From Streptomyces sennicomposti (GTDB taxonomy: Bacteria; Actinomycetota; Actinomycetes; Streptomycetales; Streptomycetaceae), in contig NZ_JAIOAB010000069.1 in the NCBI RefSeq assembly GCF_019890635.1, positions 1-36,014 on the forward strand: 36,014 nucleotides of DNA, in the 5' to 3' direction. Under the pieces are notes generated by a model. That model ran no database searches. It saw only the letters and a program-made list of their open reading frames with translations, and was not told the DNA's origin. Below, piece after piece: positions 7,475-16,114 of this stretch. Each line of letters begins with the position of its first letter. Position 1 is the stretch's first letter. A program made the translations under genes and the position numbers.

Positions 7475-9402
7475 TGGCCGGGCCCATGGGTCGGATGATG
7501 GCCGGGGGCGGCCCGAACAGCCGCTCGATGAACTTCAAGGACTCGGGCAAGCGGCTGCTCGCGCAGTTCAAGCCCGAACGGGTCACCATGTACGCGCTGG
7601 TGCTGTGCGTGGTGATCAGCGTCACCCTGAGCGTCGTCGGGCCGAAGATCCTCGGCAAGGCGACCGACCTGGTGTTCGCGGGGATCATCGGCCGGCAGAT
7701 GCCGGCCGGGGCCACCAAGGACCAGGTGCTCCAGAACATGCGGGAGCACGGCCAGGGCTCGATCGCCGACATGCTGAAGAGCACCGACTTCACGCCCGGC
7801 CAGGGCATCGACTTCGACGCGGTCGGCCGGGTGCTGCTGCTCGCGCTCGGCACGTTCATGGTGGCCGGGCTGCTGATGGCGGTGGCGACGCGGCTGGTGA
7901 ACCGGTCGGTGAACCGGACGATGTTCCGGATGCGCGAGGACGTGCAGACCAAGCTGTCCCGGCTGCCGCTGTCCTACTTCGACAAGCGCCAGCGCGGCGA
8001 GGTGCTCTCGCGCGCCACCAACGACATCGACAACATCGGCCAGACCCTCCAGCAGTCGATGGGCCAGCTCATCAACTCGGTGCTGACCATCATCGGCGTG
8101 CTGGTGATGATGTTCTACGTCTCCTGGATCCTCGCGCTGGTCGCGCTGGTGACGGTGCCGCTGTCGTTCGTCGTCGCCACCCGCGTCGGCAAGCGCAGCC
8201 AGCCGCACTTCGTGCAGCAGTGGAGCTCCACCGGCAAGCTGAACGCGCACATCGAGGAGATGTACACCGGGCACGCCCTGGTGAAGGTGTTCGGCCGCCA
8301 GGAGGAGTCGGCGCAGCAGTTCGCCGAGCAGAACCAGGCGCTGTACGAGGCCGGGTTCAAGGCGCAGTTCAACAGCGGCGTCATGCAGCCGCTGATGATG
8401 TTCGTCTCCAACCTGAACTATGTGCTGGTGGCGGTCGTCGGCGGCCTGAGGGTCGCCTCGGGCTCGCTGTCCATCGGCGATGTGCAGGCTTTCATCCAGT
8501 ACTCGCGGCAGTTCTCGATGCCGCTGACGCAGGTCGCCTCGATGGCGAACCTGGTGCAGTCGGGCGTCGCCTCGGCCGAGCGGATCTTCGAACTCCTGGA
8601 CGCGGAGGAGCAGGAGGCCGATCCGGTGCCGGGCGTGCGGCCGGAGGAGCTGCGCGGGCGGGTCGCCCTGGAGCACGTGTCGTTCCGCTACGAGGAGGAC
8701 AAGCCGCTCATCGAGGATCTGTCGCTCACGGTCGAGCCGGGGCAGACGGTCGCGATCGTCGGCCCGACCGGCGCGGGCAAGACCACGCTGGTCAATCTGC
8801 TGATGCGGTTCTACGAGGTGACCGGCGGGCGGATCACGCTGGACGGCGTGGACATCGCCCGGATGTCGCGGGACGAGCTGCGCTCGGCCATCGGCATGGT
8901 GCTTCAGGACACCTGGCTGTTCGGCGGCACCATCGCGGAGAACATCGCCTACGGGGCCACGCGCGAGGTGACGCGCGGGGAGATCGAGGAGGCGGCGCGG
9001 GCCGCGCACGTGGACCGGTTCGTGCGCACGCTGCCCGACGGCTACGACACCGTCATCGACGACGAGGGCACCGGGGTGAGCGCCGGTGAGAAGCAGCTGA
9101 TCACGATAGCGCGGGCGTTCCTGTCCGACCCGGTGATCCTGGTCCTGGACGAGGCGACCAGTTCGGTGGACACCCGCACCGAGGTGCTGATCCAGAAGGC
9201 GATGGCCAAACTCCAGCACGGCCGTACGTCGTTCGTCATCGCGCACCGGCTCTCCACGATCCGGGACGCGGACACGATCCTGGTGATGGAGAACGGTTCG
9301 ATCGTCGAACAGGGCGCGCACGCCGAGCTGTTGGCGGCGGGCGGGGCGTACGCCCGGTTGTACCAGGCGCAGTTCGCGCAGGCGGTCGCGGAGGTCGACT
9401 GA
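7474..9402 (+). CDS. ABC exporter half-transporter, consensus-site subunit
   Basis: A 642-residue membrane-ATPase fusion. The cytosolic N-terminus is Met/Gly-rich (MAGPMGRMMAGGG), and there is an insert of about 60 residues between the first two membrane helices (about 70-120). Walker A is GPTGAGKTT (about 430-438), Walker B is ILVLDEATSSVDTRTE with catalytic Glu560, and the signature is VSAGEKQLITIARAFL instead of LSGGQ. Paired with the upstream subunit, the intact Walker B faces the other subunit's normal VSGGQ signature, while the Asp497 site faces this non-canonical SAGEKQ loop. That is exactly one active and one degenerate ATP site. The ATG overlaps the preceding stop, so an obligate heterodimer is likely. 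Substrate cannot be inferred. Confidence 0.93.
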   Translation: MAGPMGRMMAGGGPNSRSMNFKDSGKRLLAQFKPERVTMYALVLCVVISVTLSVVGPKILGKATDLVFAGIIGRQMPAGATKDQVLQNMREHGQGSIADMLKSTDFTPGQGIDFDAVGRVLLLALGTFMVAGLLMAVATRLVNRSVNRTMFRMREDVQTKLSRLPLSYFDKRQRGEVLSRATNDIDNIGQTLQQSMGQLINSVLTIIGVLVMMFYVSWILALVALVTVPLSFVVATRVGKRSQPHFVQQWSSTGKLNAHIEEMYTGHALVKVFGRQEESAQQFAEQNQALYEAGFKAQFNSGVMQPLMMFVSNLNYVLVAVVGGLRVASGSLSIGDVQAFIQYSRQFSMPLTQVASMANLVQSGVASAERIFELLDAEEQEADPVPGVRPEELRGRVALEHVSFRYEEDKPLIEDLSLTVEPGQTVAIVGPTGAGKTTLVNLLMRFYEVTGGRITLDGVDIARMSRDELRSAIGMVLQDTWLFGGTIAENIAYGATREVTRGEIEEAARAAHVDRFVRTLPDGYDTVIDDEGTGVSAGEKQLITIARAFLSDPVILVLDEATSSVDTRTEVLIQKAMAKLQHGRTSFVIAHRLSTIRDADTILVMENGSIVEQGAHAELLAAGGAYARLYQAQFAQAVAEVD

Positions 9403-9435
9403 GGGCGGCCGGCCGGCGGGGTCGGCAGGAGTGAG

Positions 9436-9464
9436 GAGGGGGCCGTCCGGTGGGCGGCCCCCTC
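9436..9464 (+). terminator. Strong GC hairpin after the ABC operon
   Basis: GAGGGGGCCG (9436-9445) pairs perfectly with CGGCCCCCTC (9455-9464) around a 9-nt loop, 33 bp after the stop codon. No T-run follows, which is usual in Streptomyces. It lies between convergent genes and could serve both strands. Confidence 0.65.
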
Positions 9465-9490
9465 TCCCGTCCGGTGGCGTCCTTCCGGTC

Positions 9491-9560
9491 GGTCCGCCCC
9501 CGTACGGCCCGGTCCGTACGGCCGGCCCGGTCCGTACGGCCGGTGCGGTCCGTACGGTCC
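9491..9560. repeat. 18-bp tandem repeat with CCGTACGG core
   Basis: GGTCCGTACGG starts at 9511, 9529 and 9547, an exact 18-bp period, with a variant copy at about 9491. It sits in the gene-free gap between the convergent ABC operon and hrdA. Each unit contains the palindrome CCGTACGG, and the array can form hairpins. Compare the repeats at 2861-2955. Confidence 0.75.
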
Positions 9561-9576
9561 GGGCCGCGCGGCCCGT

Positions 9577-10845
9577 TCAGTCGAGGTAGCCGCGGAGCTG
9601 GTCGGCGAAGGCGTGGTCGCGGAGTTTGTTGAGGGTCTTGGACTCGATCTGCCGGATGCGTTCGCGGGTGACGCCGAAGATGCGGCCGATCTCCTCCAGG
9701 GTGCGCGGCCGGCCGTCCATCAGCCCGTAGCGCAGCTGCACGACCTTGCGCTCGCGCTCCCCCAGCGTGGACAGCACCGCCTCCAGGTGTTCGCGCAGCA
9801 GCAGGAACGCCGCCGACTCCACCGGGGAGGCGGCGTCGCCGTCTTCGATGAGGTCGCCGAGGGCGACGTCGTCCTCCTCGCCGACCGGGGCGTGCAGGGA
9901 GACGGGCTCCTGGGCCAGCCGCAGCACCTCGCCGACCCGGTCGGGCGTCAGGTCGAGCTGGGCGGCGACCTCGGCGGGGGTGGGCTCGTAGCCGCGTTCC
10001 TGGAGCATCCGGCGCTGCACCCGCACCACGCGGTTGATGAGTTCCACGACGTGCACGGGGACGCGGATGGTGCGGGCCTGGTCGGCCAGCGCCCGGGACA
10101 TGGCCTGGCGGATCCACCAGGTGGCGTAGGTGGAGAACTTGTAGCCGCGGGCGTAGTCGAACTTCTCCACGGCCCGGATCAGCCCCAGGTTTCCCTCCTG
10201 GACCAGGTCGAGCATGGTGAGGCCGCGGCCGACGTACCGTTTCGCCACCGAGACGACCAGGCGCAGGTTGGCCTCGATGAGGCGGCGCTTGGCCATCCGG
10301 CCCGAGACGACGAGCCGGTCCAGGTCGCCGGCCAGGCGGCTGTCGAGGTCGGGGGTGCTGCTCAGCTTCTCCTCGGCGAACAGGCCGGCCTCCACCCGCC
10401 GGGCGAGTTCGACCTCCTCGGCGGCGGTGAGCAGCGGTATCCGCCCGATCTCGCGCAGGTACTGCCGGAACAGGTCGGCGGAGGGGCCGCCGGACTCGGT
10501 GCGGGCGGGCGCGGCGCGGGGCGGCTCGACGGCGTCGAGCGGGTCGGGTGCGTCGAGGGCTTCGGGTGCGTCAGGGTCGCCGGGCGCGTCAGGTGCGTCG
10601 GGGGCTTCGGGGGCGTCGGACGCGTCAGGTTCGTCGGGTGCGTCGGGGGCGTCGGACGCGTCAGGTTCGTCGGGGGCGTCGGACGCCTCGGGCGGCTCCG
10701 GTTCCGGCCGGGTGGCCGGCGGTTCCTCCGGCTCGGCGGCCGGCTGCGTCTCCGGGTGGTGCGCGGCCCGGTCCTGCGGGGGCACGGCCACCGCCCTCCC
10801 GCGGCCGGTGGTGCTGTCGGTAGGGGTGAGGGTCTGGGTCTGCAC
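9577..10845 (-). CDS. hrdA: Primary-like sigma-70 factor, HrdA type
   Basis: A 422-residue group 2 sigma factor. I chose the GTG at 10845 (VQTQTLTPTDS) because GGAGG lies 9 nt upstream; an ATG at 11031 gives a poor extension across the promoter region. An acidic, repetitive N-terminus (about residues 25-115, with Asp-Ala-Pro repeats) precedes region 1.2 (SADLFRQYLREIGRIPLLT), region 2 (NLRLVVSVAKRYVGRG, DLVQEGNLGLIRAVEKFDY, GYKFSTYATWWIRQAM), region 3, and region 4.2 (RTLEEIGRIFGVTRERIRQ). The C-terminus KLRDHAFADQLRGYLD fits HrdA rather than HrdB as I recall them. It should direct RNA polymerase to -10/-35 promoters like those of HrdB but is not expected to be essential. It lies 313 bp downstream of dnaG on the same strand, so it probably has its own promoter. 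Confidence 0.88.
   Translation of the reverse strand: MQTQTLTPTDSTTGRGRAVAVPPQDRAAHHPETQPAAEPEEPPATRPEPEPPEASDAPDEPDASDAPDAPDEPDASDAPEAPDAPDAPGDPDAPEALDAPDPLDAVEPPRAAPARTESGGPSADLFRQYLREIGRIPLLTAAEEVELARRVEAGLFAEEKLSSTPDLDSRLAGDLDRLVVSGRMAKRRLIEANLRLVVSVAKRYVGRGLTMLDLVQEGNLGLIRAVEKFDYARGYKFSTYATWWIRQAMSRALADQARTIRVPVHVVELINRVVRVQRRMLQERGYEPTPAEVAAQLDLTPDRVGEVLRLAQEPVSLHAPVGEEDDVALGDLIEDGDAASPVESAAFLLLREHLEAVLSTLGERERKVVQLRYGLMDGRPRTLEEIGRIFGVTRERIRQIESKTLNKLRDHAFADQLRGYLD
10532..10695 (-). repeat. In-frame GC-rich repeat inside hrdA encoding Asp-Ala-Pro/Asp-Glu-Pro units
   Basis: The DNA repeats 12-15 bp words (GCGTCGGGGGCGTCGGACGC and variants) for about 160 bp. In the protein this gives units such as DAPDEPDASDAPDAP. 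The tract is strongly acidic and disordered and lies before region 1.2. Repeats of this kind expand and contract readily, so length probably varies between strains. Confidence 0.8.
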
Positions 10846-11158
10846 GGGGGGCGACCTCCAGGATGATCGCTGCTCAGCTGTGCGGCAGCGCTGCTCGGGG
10901 GGCGGAGCCGGCACTGTCGGCGCGGTCCGTCCCGTACGCGATGAGCACAGCCGGGGGGAAGGGGGCCCGTGGGTGACGGACCGGCCGCGCTCCGAGGACT
11001 CAGGCACCGGACCCAGTGTGGGGTACGACACATCGCCGCCACGAGGGGCGTGCGGTGACTTTTTGCGTTCGTTCCGTGACGGGGCGGTTACCGCCGCCGG
11101 GTGCGGCGCCTTGGGCGCGCCCTCGGCGCGTGCCGTCGGGCGGGCGCCCGGCGCGTAC
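10846..11158. other. Gene-free region between dnaG and hrdA
   Basis: This 313-bp region holds the hrdA leader and presumably its promoter and the dnaG transcript end. A perfect 13-bp palindrome GGCGGTTACCGCC lies at 11083-11095. GTGAC occurs as a direct repeat on either side of a T-rich stretch (about 11055-11080), the only A/T-rich patch here. Next to the dnaG stop (11105-11155) are several GC hairpins without T-runs. I see no convincing -10/-35 pair and no gene. Confidence 0.5.
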
Positions 11159-13072
11159 TCACAGGGCGGCGGCGCCGCGCTCCCGCAGGGCCTGGTCGTA
11201 CTGCTGGAGGATCCACAACTCGTTCTGCGCGGCGGCGAGTTGGGCGGGGTCGCCGCCGGTGCCGAGGCGGGCCACGGTGCTGCTGAGGTCGCGGATACGG
11301 CGCTCGACCGCGCGGCGGCGGACGGTGACGAGCTGGGCGCCGGCGTAGGCCTCGTCGACCTCGCGGCGCAGCAGGATCGCCTCGACGGCCAGCTCGGTGA
11401 CCATCGCGCGGACCGTGTCGTCCGGGGCGGCCTCGCGGACCCGGACGAGGTACTCCTGCGGGTCGGCGGTGCCGTACTCGGCGCCGCCCGCGTCCAGGAT
11501 GGCCTGGCGCACGGCGGCGTAGGGCGGCGCGGTGAACTCGTCCACGCCGTACGCGTCGAAGGCCGGGGAGACCAGCTCGGGGCGTTGCAGGGCGAGCTTG
11601 AGCAGCTCGCGCTCGGTGGCGTAGACGGGGTTGCGCAGGGTGAGGGCGGGGCCGCGGACGGCGGGGGCGGGCGCGGCGTAGTCCTGGCGGGGGCCGCCGC
11701 GCTGCTGCCGGTCCGGTGCGGGGCCGCGTCCGCCGCGGTCGCGCGCCCACCGGGCGAGCTGCGCGACCCGCTTGACCACGAACTGGGTGTCGAGGATGCC
11801 GAGCAGTCCGGCGAGCTGGACGGCGACCTCGTGCTGGGCGCCGCTGTTCTTGATCCGGGCGACGACCGGCGCGGCCTCGTCCAGGGCGGCGGCCCGGCCG
11901 CCCGGGGTGTCCAGGTCGTAGCGGGCGACGATCTGGCGCAGCGCGAACTCGAACAGCGGGGTGCGCGGTTCGACCAGGTCGGCGACGGCGTCGTCGCCCT
12001 TGGCCAGCCGCAGGTCGCAGGGGTCCATGCCGTCGGGGGCGATGGCGATGTACGTCTCGGCGGCGAACTTCTGGTCGTCCTCGAAGGCGCGCAGGGCCGC
12101 CTTCTGGCCGGCCGCGTCGCCGTCGAAGGTGAAGATCACCCGGGCCGAGCCGTTGTCCATGAGGAGCCGGCGCAGGATCTTGATGTGCTCGCCGCCGAAG
12201 GCGGTGCCGCAGGTGGCGATGGCGGTGGTGACGCCGGCCAGGTGGCAGGCCATGACGTCGGTGTAGCCCTCGACCACGACCGCGCGGGAGACCTTGGCGA
12301 TCTCCTTCTTGGCCAGGTCGATGCCGTAGAGCACCTGGGACTTCTTGTAGATCGGGGTCTCGGGGGTGTTGAGGTACTTCGGGCCGTTGTCCGCCTCGTA
12401 GAGCTTGCGGGCGCCGAAGCCGACGACCTCGCCGCCGATGTCGCGGATGGGCCACATCAGCCGGCCGCGGAAGCGGTCGATGGGGCCGCGGCGGCCCTCC
12501 TGGGCGAGGCCGGAGAGGACCAGTTCCTTGTCGGTGAAGCCCTTGCCGCGCAGGAAGCGGGTGAGGTGGTCCCAGCCCTGGGGGCTGTAGCCGACGCCGA
12601 AATGGAGGGCGGCGGCCTGGTCGAAGCCGCGCCCGGCGAGGAAGACGCGCCCGGCCTCGGCCTCGGCCAAGGAGGCGAGCTGTTCGGCGTACCACTCGGC
12701 GGCCAGCTTGTGCGCCTCGACCAGGCGGATGCGCTCGCCGCGCTGGTGGGCGGGGTTGTAGCCGCCCTCCTCGTAGCGCAGGGTGATGCCGGCCTGGGCG
12801 GCCAGGCGCTCGACCGCCTCGGAGAAGGAGAGGTGGTCGATCTTCATCACGAACGTGATGGTGTCGCCGCCCTCCTGGCAGCCGAAGCAGTGGAAGAGTC
12901 CCTTGCTCGGGCTGACCTGGAAGGACGGCGACTTCTCGTCGTGGAACGGGCACAGTCCCTTGAGGTTGCCGCCGCCCGCGTTGCGCAGCTGGAGGTACTC
13001 GGAGACGACGGCGTCGATCGGGACCGCGTCCCGTACCGCCTTCACGTCCTCGTCGTTGATCCGTCCTGCCAC
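11159..13072 (-). CDS. dnaG: DNA primase
   Basis: A 637-residue bacterial primase that makes RNA primers for DNA replication at the fork with DnaB helicase. The N-terminal CHC2 zinc-binding domain has Cys41, His44, Cys62 and Cys65 (CPFHDEKSPSF, HCFGCQEGG). The catalytic core has the motif YLNTPETPIYKKSQVLYG, then a TOPRIM domain: VVVEGYTDVMACHLAG with the catalytic Glu, FTFDGDAAG (DxD type) and PDGMDPCDL. The C-terminal about 200 residues form the helicase-interaction domain, with a low-complexity Arg/Gly linker around 430-455. Length is normal for actinobacteria. It is followed on the same strand by hrdA and preceded by the flavin reductase gene, 104 bp away. Confidence 0.97.
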   Translation of the reverse strand: MAGRINDEDVKAVRDAVPIDAVVSEYLQLRNAGGGNLKGLCPFHDEKSPSFQVSPSKGLFHCFGCQEGGDTITFVMKIDHLSFSEAVERLAAQAGITLRYEEGGYNPAHQRGERIRLVEAHKLAAEWYAEQLASLAEAEAGRVFLAGRGFDQAAALHFGVGYSPQGWDHLTRFLRGKGFTDKELVLSGLAQEGRRGPIDRFRGRLMWPIRDIGGEVVGFGARKLYEADNGPKYLNTPETPIYKKSQVLYGIDLAKKEIAKVSRAVVVEGYTDVMACHLAGVTTAIATCGTAFGGEHIKILRRLLMDNGSARVIFTFDGDAAGQKAALRAFEDDQKFAAETYIAIAPDGMDPCDLRLAKGDDAVADLVEPRTPLFEFALRQIVARYDLDTPGGRAAALDEAAPVVARIKNSGAQHEVAVQLAGLLGILDTQFVVKRVAQLARWARDRGGRGPAPDRQQRGGPRQDYAAPAPAVRGPALTLRNPVYATERELLKLALQRPELVSPAFDAYGVDEFTAPPYAAVRQAILDAGGAEYGTADPQEYLVRVREAAPDDTVRAMVTELAVEAILLRREVDEAYAGAQLVTVRRRAVERRIRDLSSTVARLGTGGDPAQLAAAQNELWILQQYDQALRERGAAAL

Positions 13073-13176
13073 GGGTGAATTCTACGGGGACGCTCGGACA
13101 GTCCTGAGCCGCGCGGCGGCGACCGGGGCCGCCGGGGCGCCCCCGGGGCCTCAAGGGGCGGTCCGCCGCCGTGCGC

Positions 13177-14442
13177 TCACGCGGCCAGGGTGTCCAGCGG
13201 GACGTGCGGGTCGGCCAGGGCGTCCGTGTCGATCCGGGCCCGGGAGCGGATCAGCCGCTGGATCGGGTCCGTGACGTCCCACACGTTGACGTTCATCCCG
13301 GCCAGCACCCGCCCCTCCTTCACCCAGAACGCGACGAACTCGCGCTTGGCGGCGTCGCCCCGGATCACCACTTCGTCGTACGACCCCGGCGGCGCCCAGC
13401 CGCTGTACTCCATGCCCAGGTCGTACTGGTCGGAGAAGAAGTACGGCACCCGGTCGTAGACGACGTCCCGGCCGAGCATGGCGCGGGCCGCGGCCGGGCC
13501 GCCGTTCAGCGCGTTGGCCCAGTGCTCCACCCGCAGCCGGGTGCCGAACAGGCCGTGCGGGAAGGCGGCCACGTCGCCGGCGGCGTAGATGTCGGGGTCG
13601 GAGGTGCGCAGCCGCTCGTCCACGGCGATGCCGCCGCCGTGCGCCCGGTCGGCCAGCTCCAGGCCGGCCGCCTCGGCCAGCGCCACGCGCGGGGCGGCGC
13701 CGATCGCGGCGAGCACGTCGTGGCAGGGGTGCTCCTCGCCGTCGTCGGTGCGGGCGGCCAGCACCACGCCGTCCTGCCCGACGATCTCGGTCAGCCGGGC
13801 CCCGAAGTGGAAGCGGACGCCGTGCGCGCTGTGCAGCTCGGTGAAGAGCTGGCCCAGCTCGGGGCCCAGCACGTGGTGCAGCGGGGTGGCGGACGGCTCG
13901 ACGACGGTGACCTCCGCGCCGTACTCGCGGGCCGCCGCCGCGACCTCCAGGCCGATCCAGCCGGCTCCGGCGATCACCAGGTGGCCGTTGTCCCGGCCGA
14001 GGTGGGCGAGGACGCCCTTGAGCCGCTCGGCGTGGGCGAGGCGGCGCAGGTGGTGGACGCCGGCGAGGTCGGTGCCGGGGATGTCCAGGCGGCGCGGTTC
14101 GGCGCCGGTGGCCAGCAGCAGCTTGTCGTAGCGCACATGGGTGCCGTCGTCGCCGTAGTGGACGGTCTTCGCCTCGCGGTCGACGGCGTCCACGGTCTGG
14201 CCGAGGTGGAGTTCCACGTCGTTGCGCGCGTACCACGCCGGTTCGTGCACGAAGACGGTGTCGCGCTCCTCCTTGCCGAGGAGGTAGCCCTTGGACAGCG
14301 GCGGCCGTTCGTAGGGGTGGTCGCGCTCGTCACAGATGAGGATGACGCGGCCGCTGAAACCCTCCGCGCGCAGGGTCTCGGCCGCCTTCGCGCCGGCCAG
14401 GCCTCCTCCGACGATGACGAACGTCTGATCCGCGTCGACCAC
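13177..14442 (-). CDS. FAD-dependent NAD(P)H oxidoreductase, ferredoxin/rubredoxin reductase type
   Basis: A 421-residue flavoprotein. The FAD-binding Rossmann motif is VIVGGGLAGAKAAETLRAEG (about 9-28), followed by ERPPLSKGYL, the hallmark of putidaredoxin- and rubredoxin-reductase relatives. The NAD(P)-binding motif GAGWIGLEVAAAAREYGAEV lies at about 158-177, LLLATGAEPR near 110, and the second FAD motif DPDIYAAGDVAAFPHGLFG near 285. The C-terminal domain (YFFSDQYDLGMEYSGWA) is the Reductase_C type. It should pass electrons from NAD(P)H to a ferredoxin, for example for a P450, but no ferredoxin or P450 gene is nearby. The GTG start at 14442 has AGGAGG 6 nt upstream. It sits between dgt and dnaG on the minus strand with gaps of 195 and 104 bp. 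Confidence 0.92.
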   Translation of the reverse strand: MVDADQTFVIVGGGLAGAKAAETLRAEGFSGRVILICDERDHPYERPPLSKGYLLGKEERDTVFVHEPAWYARNDVELHLGQTVDAVDREAKTVHYGDDGTHVRYDKLLLATGAEPRRLDIPGTDLAGVHHLRRLAHAERLKGVLAHLGRDNGHLVIAGAGWIGLEVAAAAREYGAEVTVVEPSATPLHHVLGPELGQLFTELHSAHGVRFHFGARLTEIVGQDGVVLAARTDDGEEHPCHDVLAAIGAAPRVALAEAAGLELADRAHGGGIAVDERLRTSDPDIYAAGDVAAFPHGLFGTRLRVEHWANALNGGPAAARAMLGRDVVYDRVPYFFSDQYDLGMEYSGWAPPGSYDEVVIRGDAAKREFVAFWVKEGRVLAGMNVNVWDVTDPIQRLIRSRARIDTDALADPHVPLDTLAA

Positions 14443-14637
14443 TTGATGCCTCCTGCCAGGGGTCTGGGGACGTCCCCAGAGAACACTGTCGGTGCCGCCA
14501 CGTGCGAGCGTCCCGCACGCAGCGTGATGCGGGAAGAGGGAGTGGCCCGATCAGGCCACGGAGGGTCACGCCGGGGCCCGGCCGCGGTCTCTCGGGTCAC
14601 TCCCGTCCCACGGGTGCCGGCGAACGCGCCGCCGGCG

Positions 14638-15999
14638 TCATATGCGCTCCTTCGGCCCCGTCCGCCCCGTCAGTCTCGCGTGCAGCGAGCGGGCGGAGGC
14701 GTCGGTGAGGGAGGCGATCTGGTCGACGACGACGCGCTTGCGGGCGCGGTCGTCGGCGGCCTCCGTGAACAGGGCCCTGAACTGCGGCTCCAGGGCCTGG
14801 GGGGCGCGCGCGGTGAGCGCCTCGGCCAGCTCGGCGACCACGATCCGCTGGTCGGCGCGCAGCCGCTCCTGCTCGGCGCGCTGCATCACGTACCGGTCGG
14901 CGACCGCCTTGAGGACGGCGCACTCCAGCCGGGTGCTTCTGGGGACGACCAGCTCCGCGCCGTACCGCGTCAGCCGCCCGCCGCCGAACGCCTGCCGCGT
15001 CGCGCCCTCGGCGGCCAGGCAGAAACGGCCGATGAGCTGGCTGGTGGCGTCCTTGAGGCGGGCCTGCGCGATGGCCGAGCCGTCGTACCCGTGCGGCCAC
15101 CACTCCTGGGCCAGCAGGCGGTCCAGGGCCTCGGCCAGTTCGGCGGGGTCGGTGTCCGCCGGGACGTAGCGGCCGACGGCGACCTCGAACACCGCCTGCC
15201 GCTCGGGCTCGGCGTGCAGGCAGCCCGGGTCGATGTGGCCGGCGTGCAGGCCGTCCTCCACGTCGTGCACCGAGTACGCCACGTCGTCCGCCCAGTCCAT
15301 GACCTGCGCCTCGAAGCACGTGCGCGTGCCGGGCGCGTCCTTGCGCAGCCAGTCGAAGACGGGCCGGTCGTCCTCGTAGACGCCGAACTTGGGCGAGGCC
15401 GGGTCGGTGGGGTGGGCGCCGCGCGGCCACGGGTACTTCGTGGCGGCGTCCAGGGCGGCGCGGGTGAGGTTGAGGCCGACGCTGGCCAGGGCGCCGGAGA
15501 CCGGGTCGGGCACGAACCGCTTGGGCTCGATGCGGGTGAGCAGGCGCAGCGACTGCGCGTTGCCCTCGAAGCCGCCGCAGTCGGCCGCGAACTCGTTCAG
15601 CGCCTGTTCGCCGTTGTGCCCGAAGGGCGGGTGGCCGAGGTCGTGGGAGAGGCAGGCCGCCTCCACGAGGTCGGGATCGCAGCCGAGGGCGGCGCCCAGC
15701 TCGCGGCCGACCTGCGCGCACTCCAGGGAGTGGGTGAGGCGGGTGCGGGGGCTCGCGTCCCAGGCCAGGCCGCGGGTGCCCGGCGTGACCACCTGCGTCT
15801 TGCCGGCCAGGCGCCTGAGGGCGGCGGAGTGCAGCACGCGCGCGCGGTCGCGCTGGAACGCCGTGCGGCCCGGCCGCTTGTCCGGCTCGGCGGCCCAGCG
15901 CTCGACGGCCGACGTCTCGTAGCCGTCGGGCGGGAGCTGGTTCTCGTACGGCCCTGCTGCCTCGGCTGCCTCGCGTGCCCCGGGGGCGATCCCTTCCAT
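14638..15999 (-). CDS. dgt: Deoxyguanosinetriphosphate triphosphohydrolase-like protein
   Basis: A 453-residue HD-superfamily dNTPase. The first half carries RTAFQRDRARVLHSAALRRLAGKTQV and RTRLTHSLECAQVGRELG, and the HD pair is ACLSHDLGHPPFGHNGE. These metal ligands are diagnostic of Dgt/SAMHD1-type enzymes that cleave dNTPs to deoxynucleosides and triphosphate. Later motifs are NAQSLRLLTR and the metal Asp in VMDWADDVAYSVHDVEDG. The ATG at 15999 gives normal length. No proper Shine-Dalgarno lies upstream; GAGG is too close. TACTGT sits 6 nt before the ATG, so a leaderless mRNA is possible. A longer in-frame reading to 16236 overlaps the chelatase gene and is rejected. Position beside dnaG is conserved in Streptomyces as I recall. 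Confidence 0.92.
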   Translation of the reverse strand: MEGIAPGAREAAEAAGPYENQLPPDGYETSAVERWAAEPDKRPGRTAFQRDRARVLHSAALRRLAGKTQVVTPGTRGLAWDASPRTRLTHSLECAQVGRELGAALGCDPDLVEAACLSHDLGHPPFGHNGEQALNEFAADCGGFEGNAQSLRLLTRIEPKRFVPDPVSGALASVGLNLTRAALDAATKYPWPRGAHPTDPASPKFGVYEDDRPVFDWLRKDAPGTRTCFEAQVMDWADDVAYSVHDVEDGLHAGHIDPGCLHAEPERQAVFEVAVGRYVPADTDPAELAEALDRLLAQEWWPHGYDGSAIAQARLKDATSQLIGRFCLAAEGATRQAFGGGRLTRYGAELVVPRSTRLECAVLKAVADRYVMQRAEQERLRADQRIVVAELAEALTARAPQALEPQFRALFTEAADDRARKRVVVDQIASLTDASARSLHARLTGRTGPKERI

Positions 16000-16114
16000 G
16001 CCTCGACAGTAAGGGCAGGCAGTGACAATCGGGATACGGAGGGGAGGTTTCCGGCGGGGTGGGGGCGGTCGGGGCGGAGGGTGCCGACGGCGAGTCCCCG
16101 GGTCGGGCGGGGGC

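Noticed and set aside
10846..11031. Longer hrdA start at ATG 11031
   Set aside because: The added 62 residues are Pro/Ser/Arg-rich without conservation I recognise; the GTG at 10845 has a strong GGAGG.
10214..13078. 954-codon plus-strand frame opposite hrdA and dnaG
   Set aside because: Shadow of two well-identified minus-strand genes.
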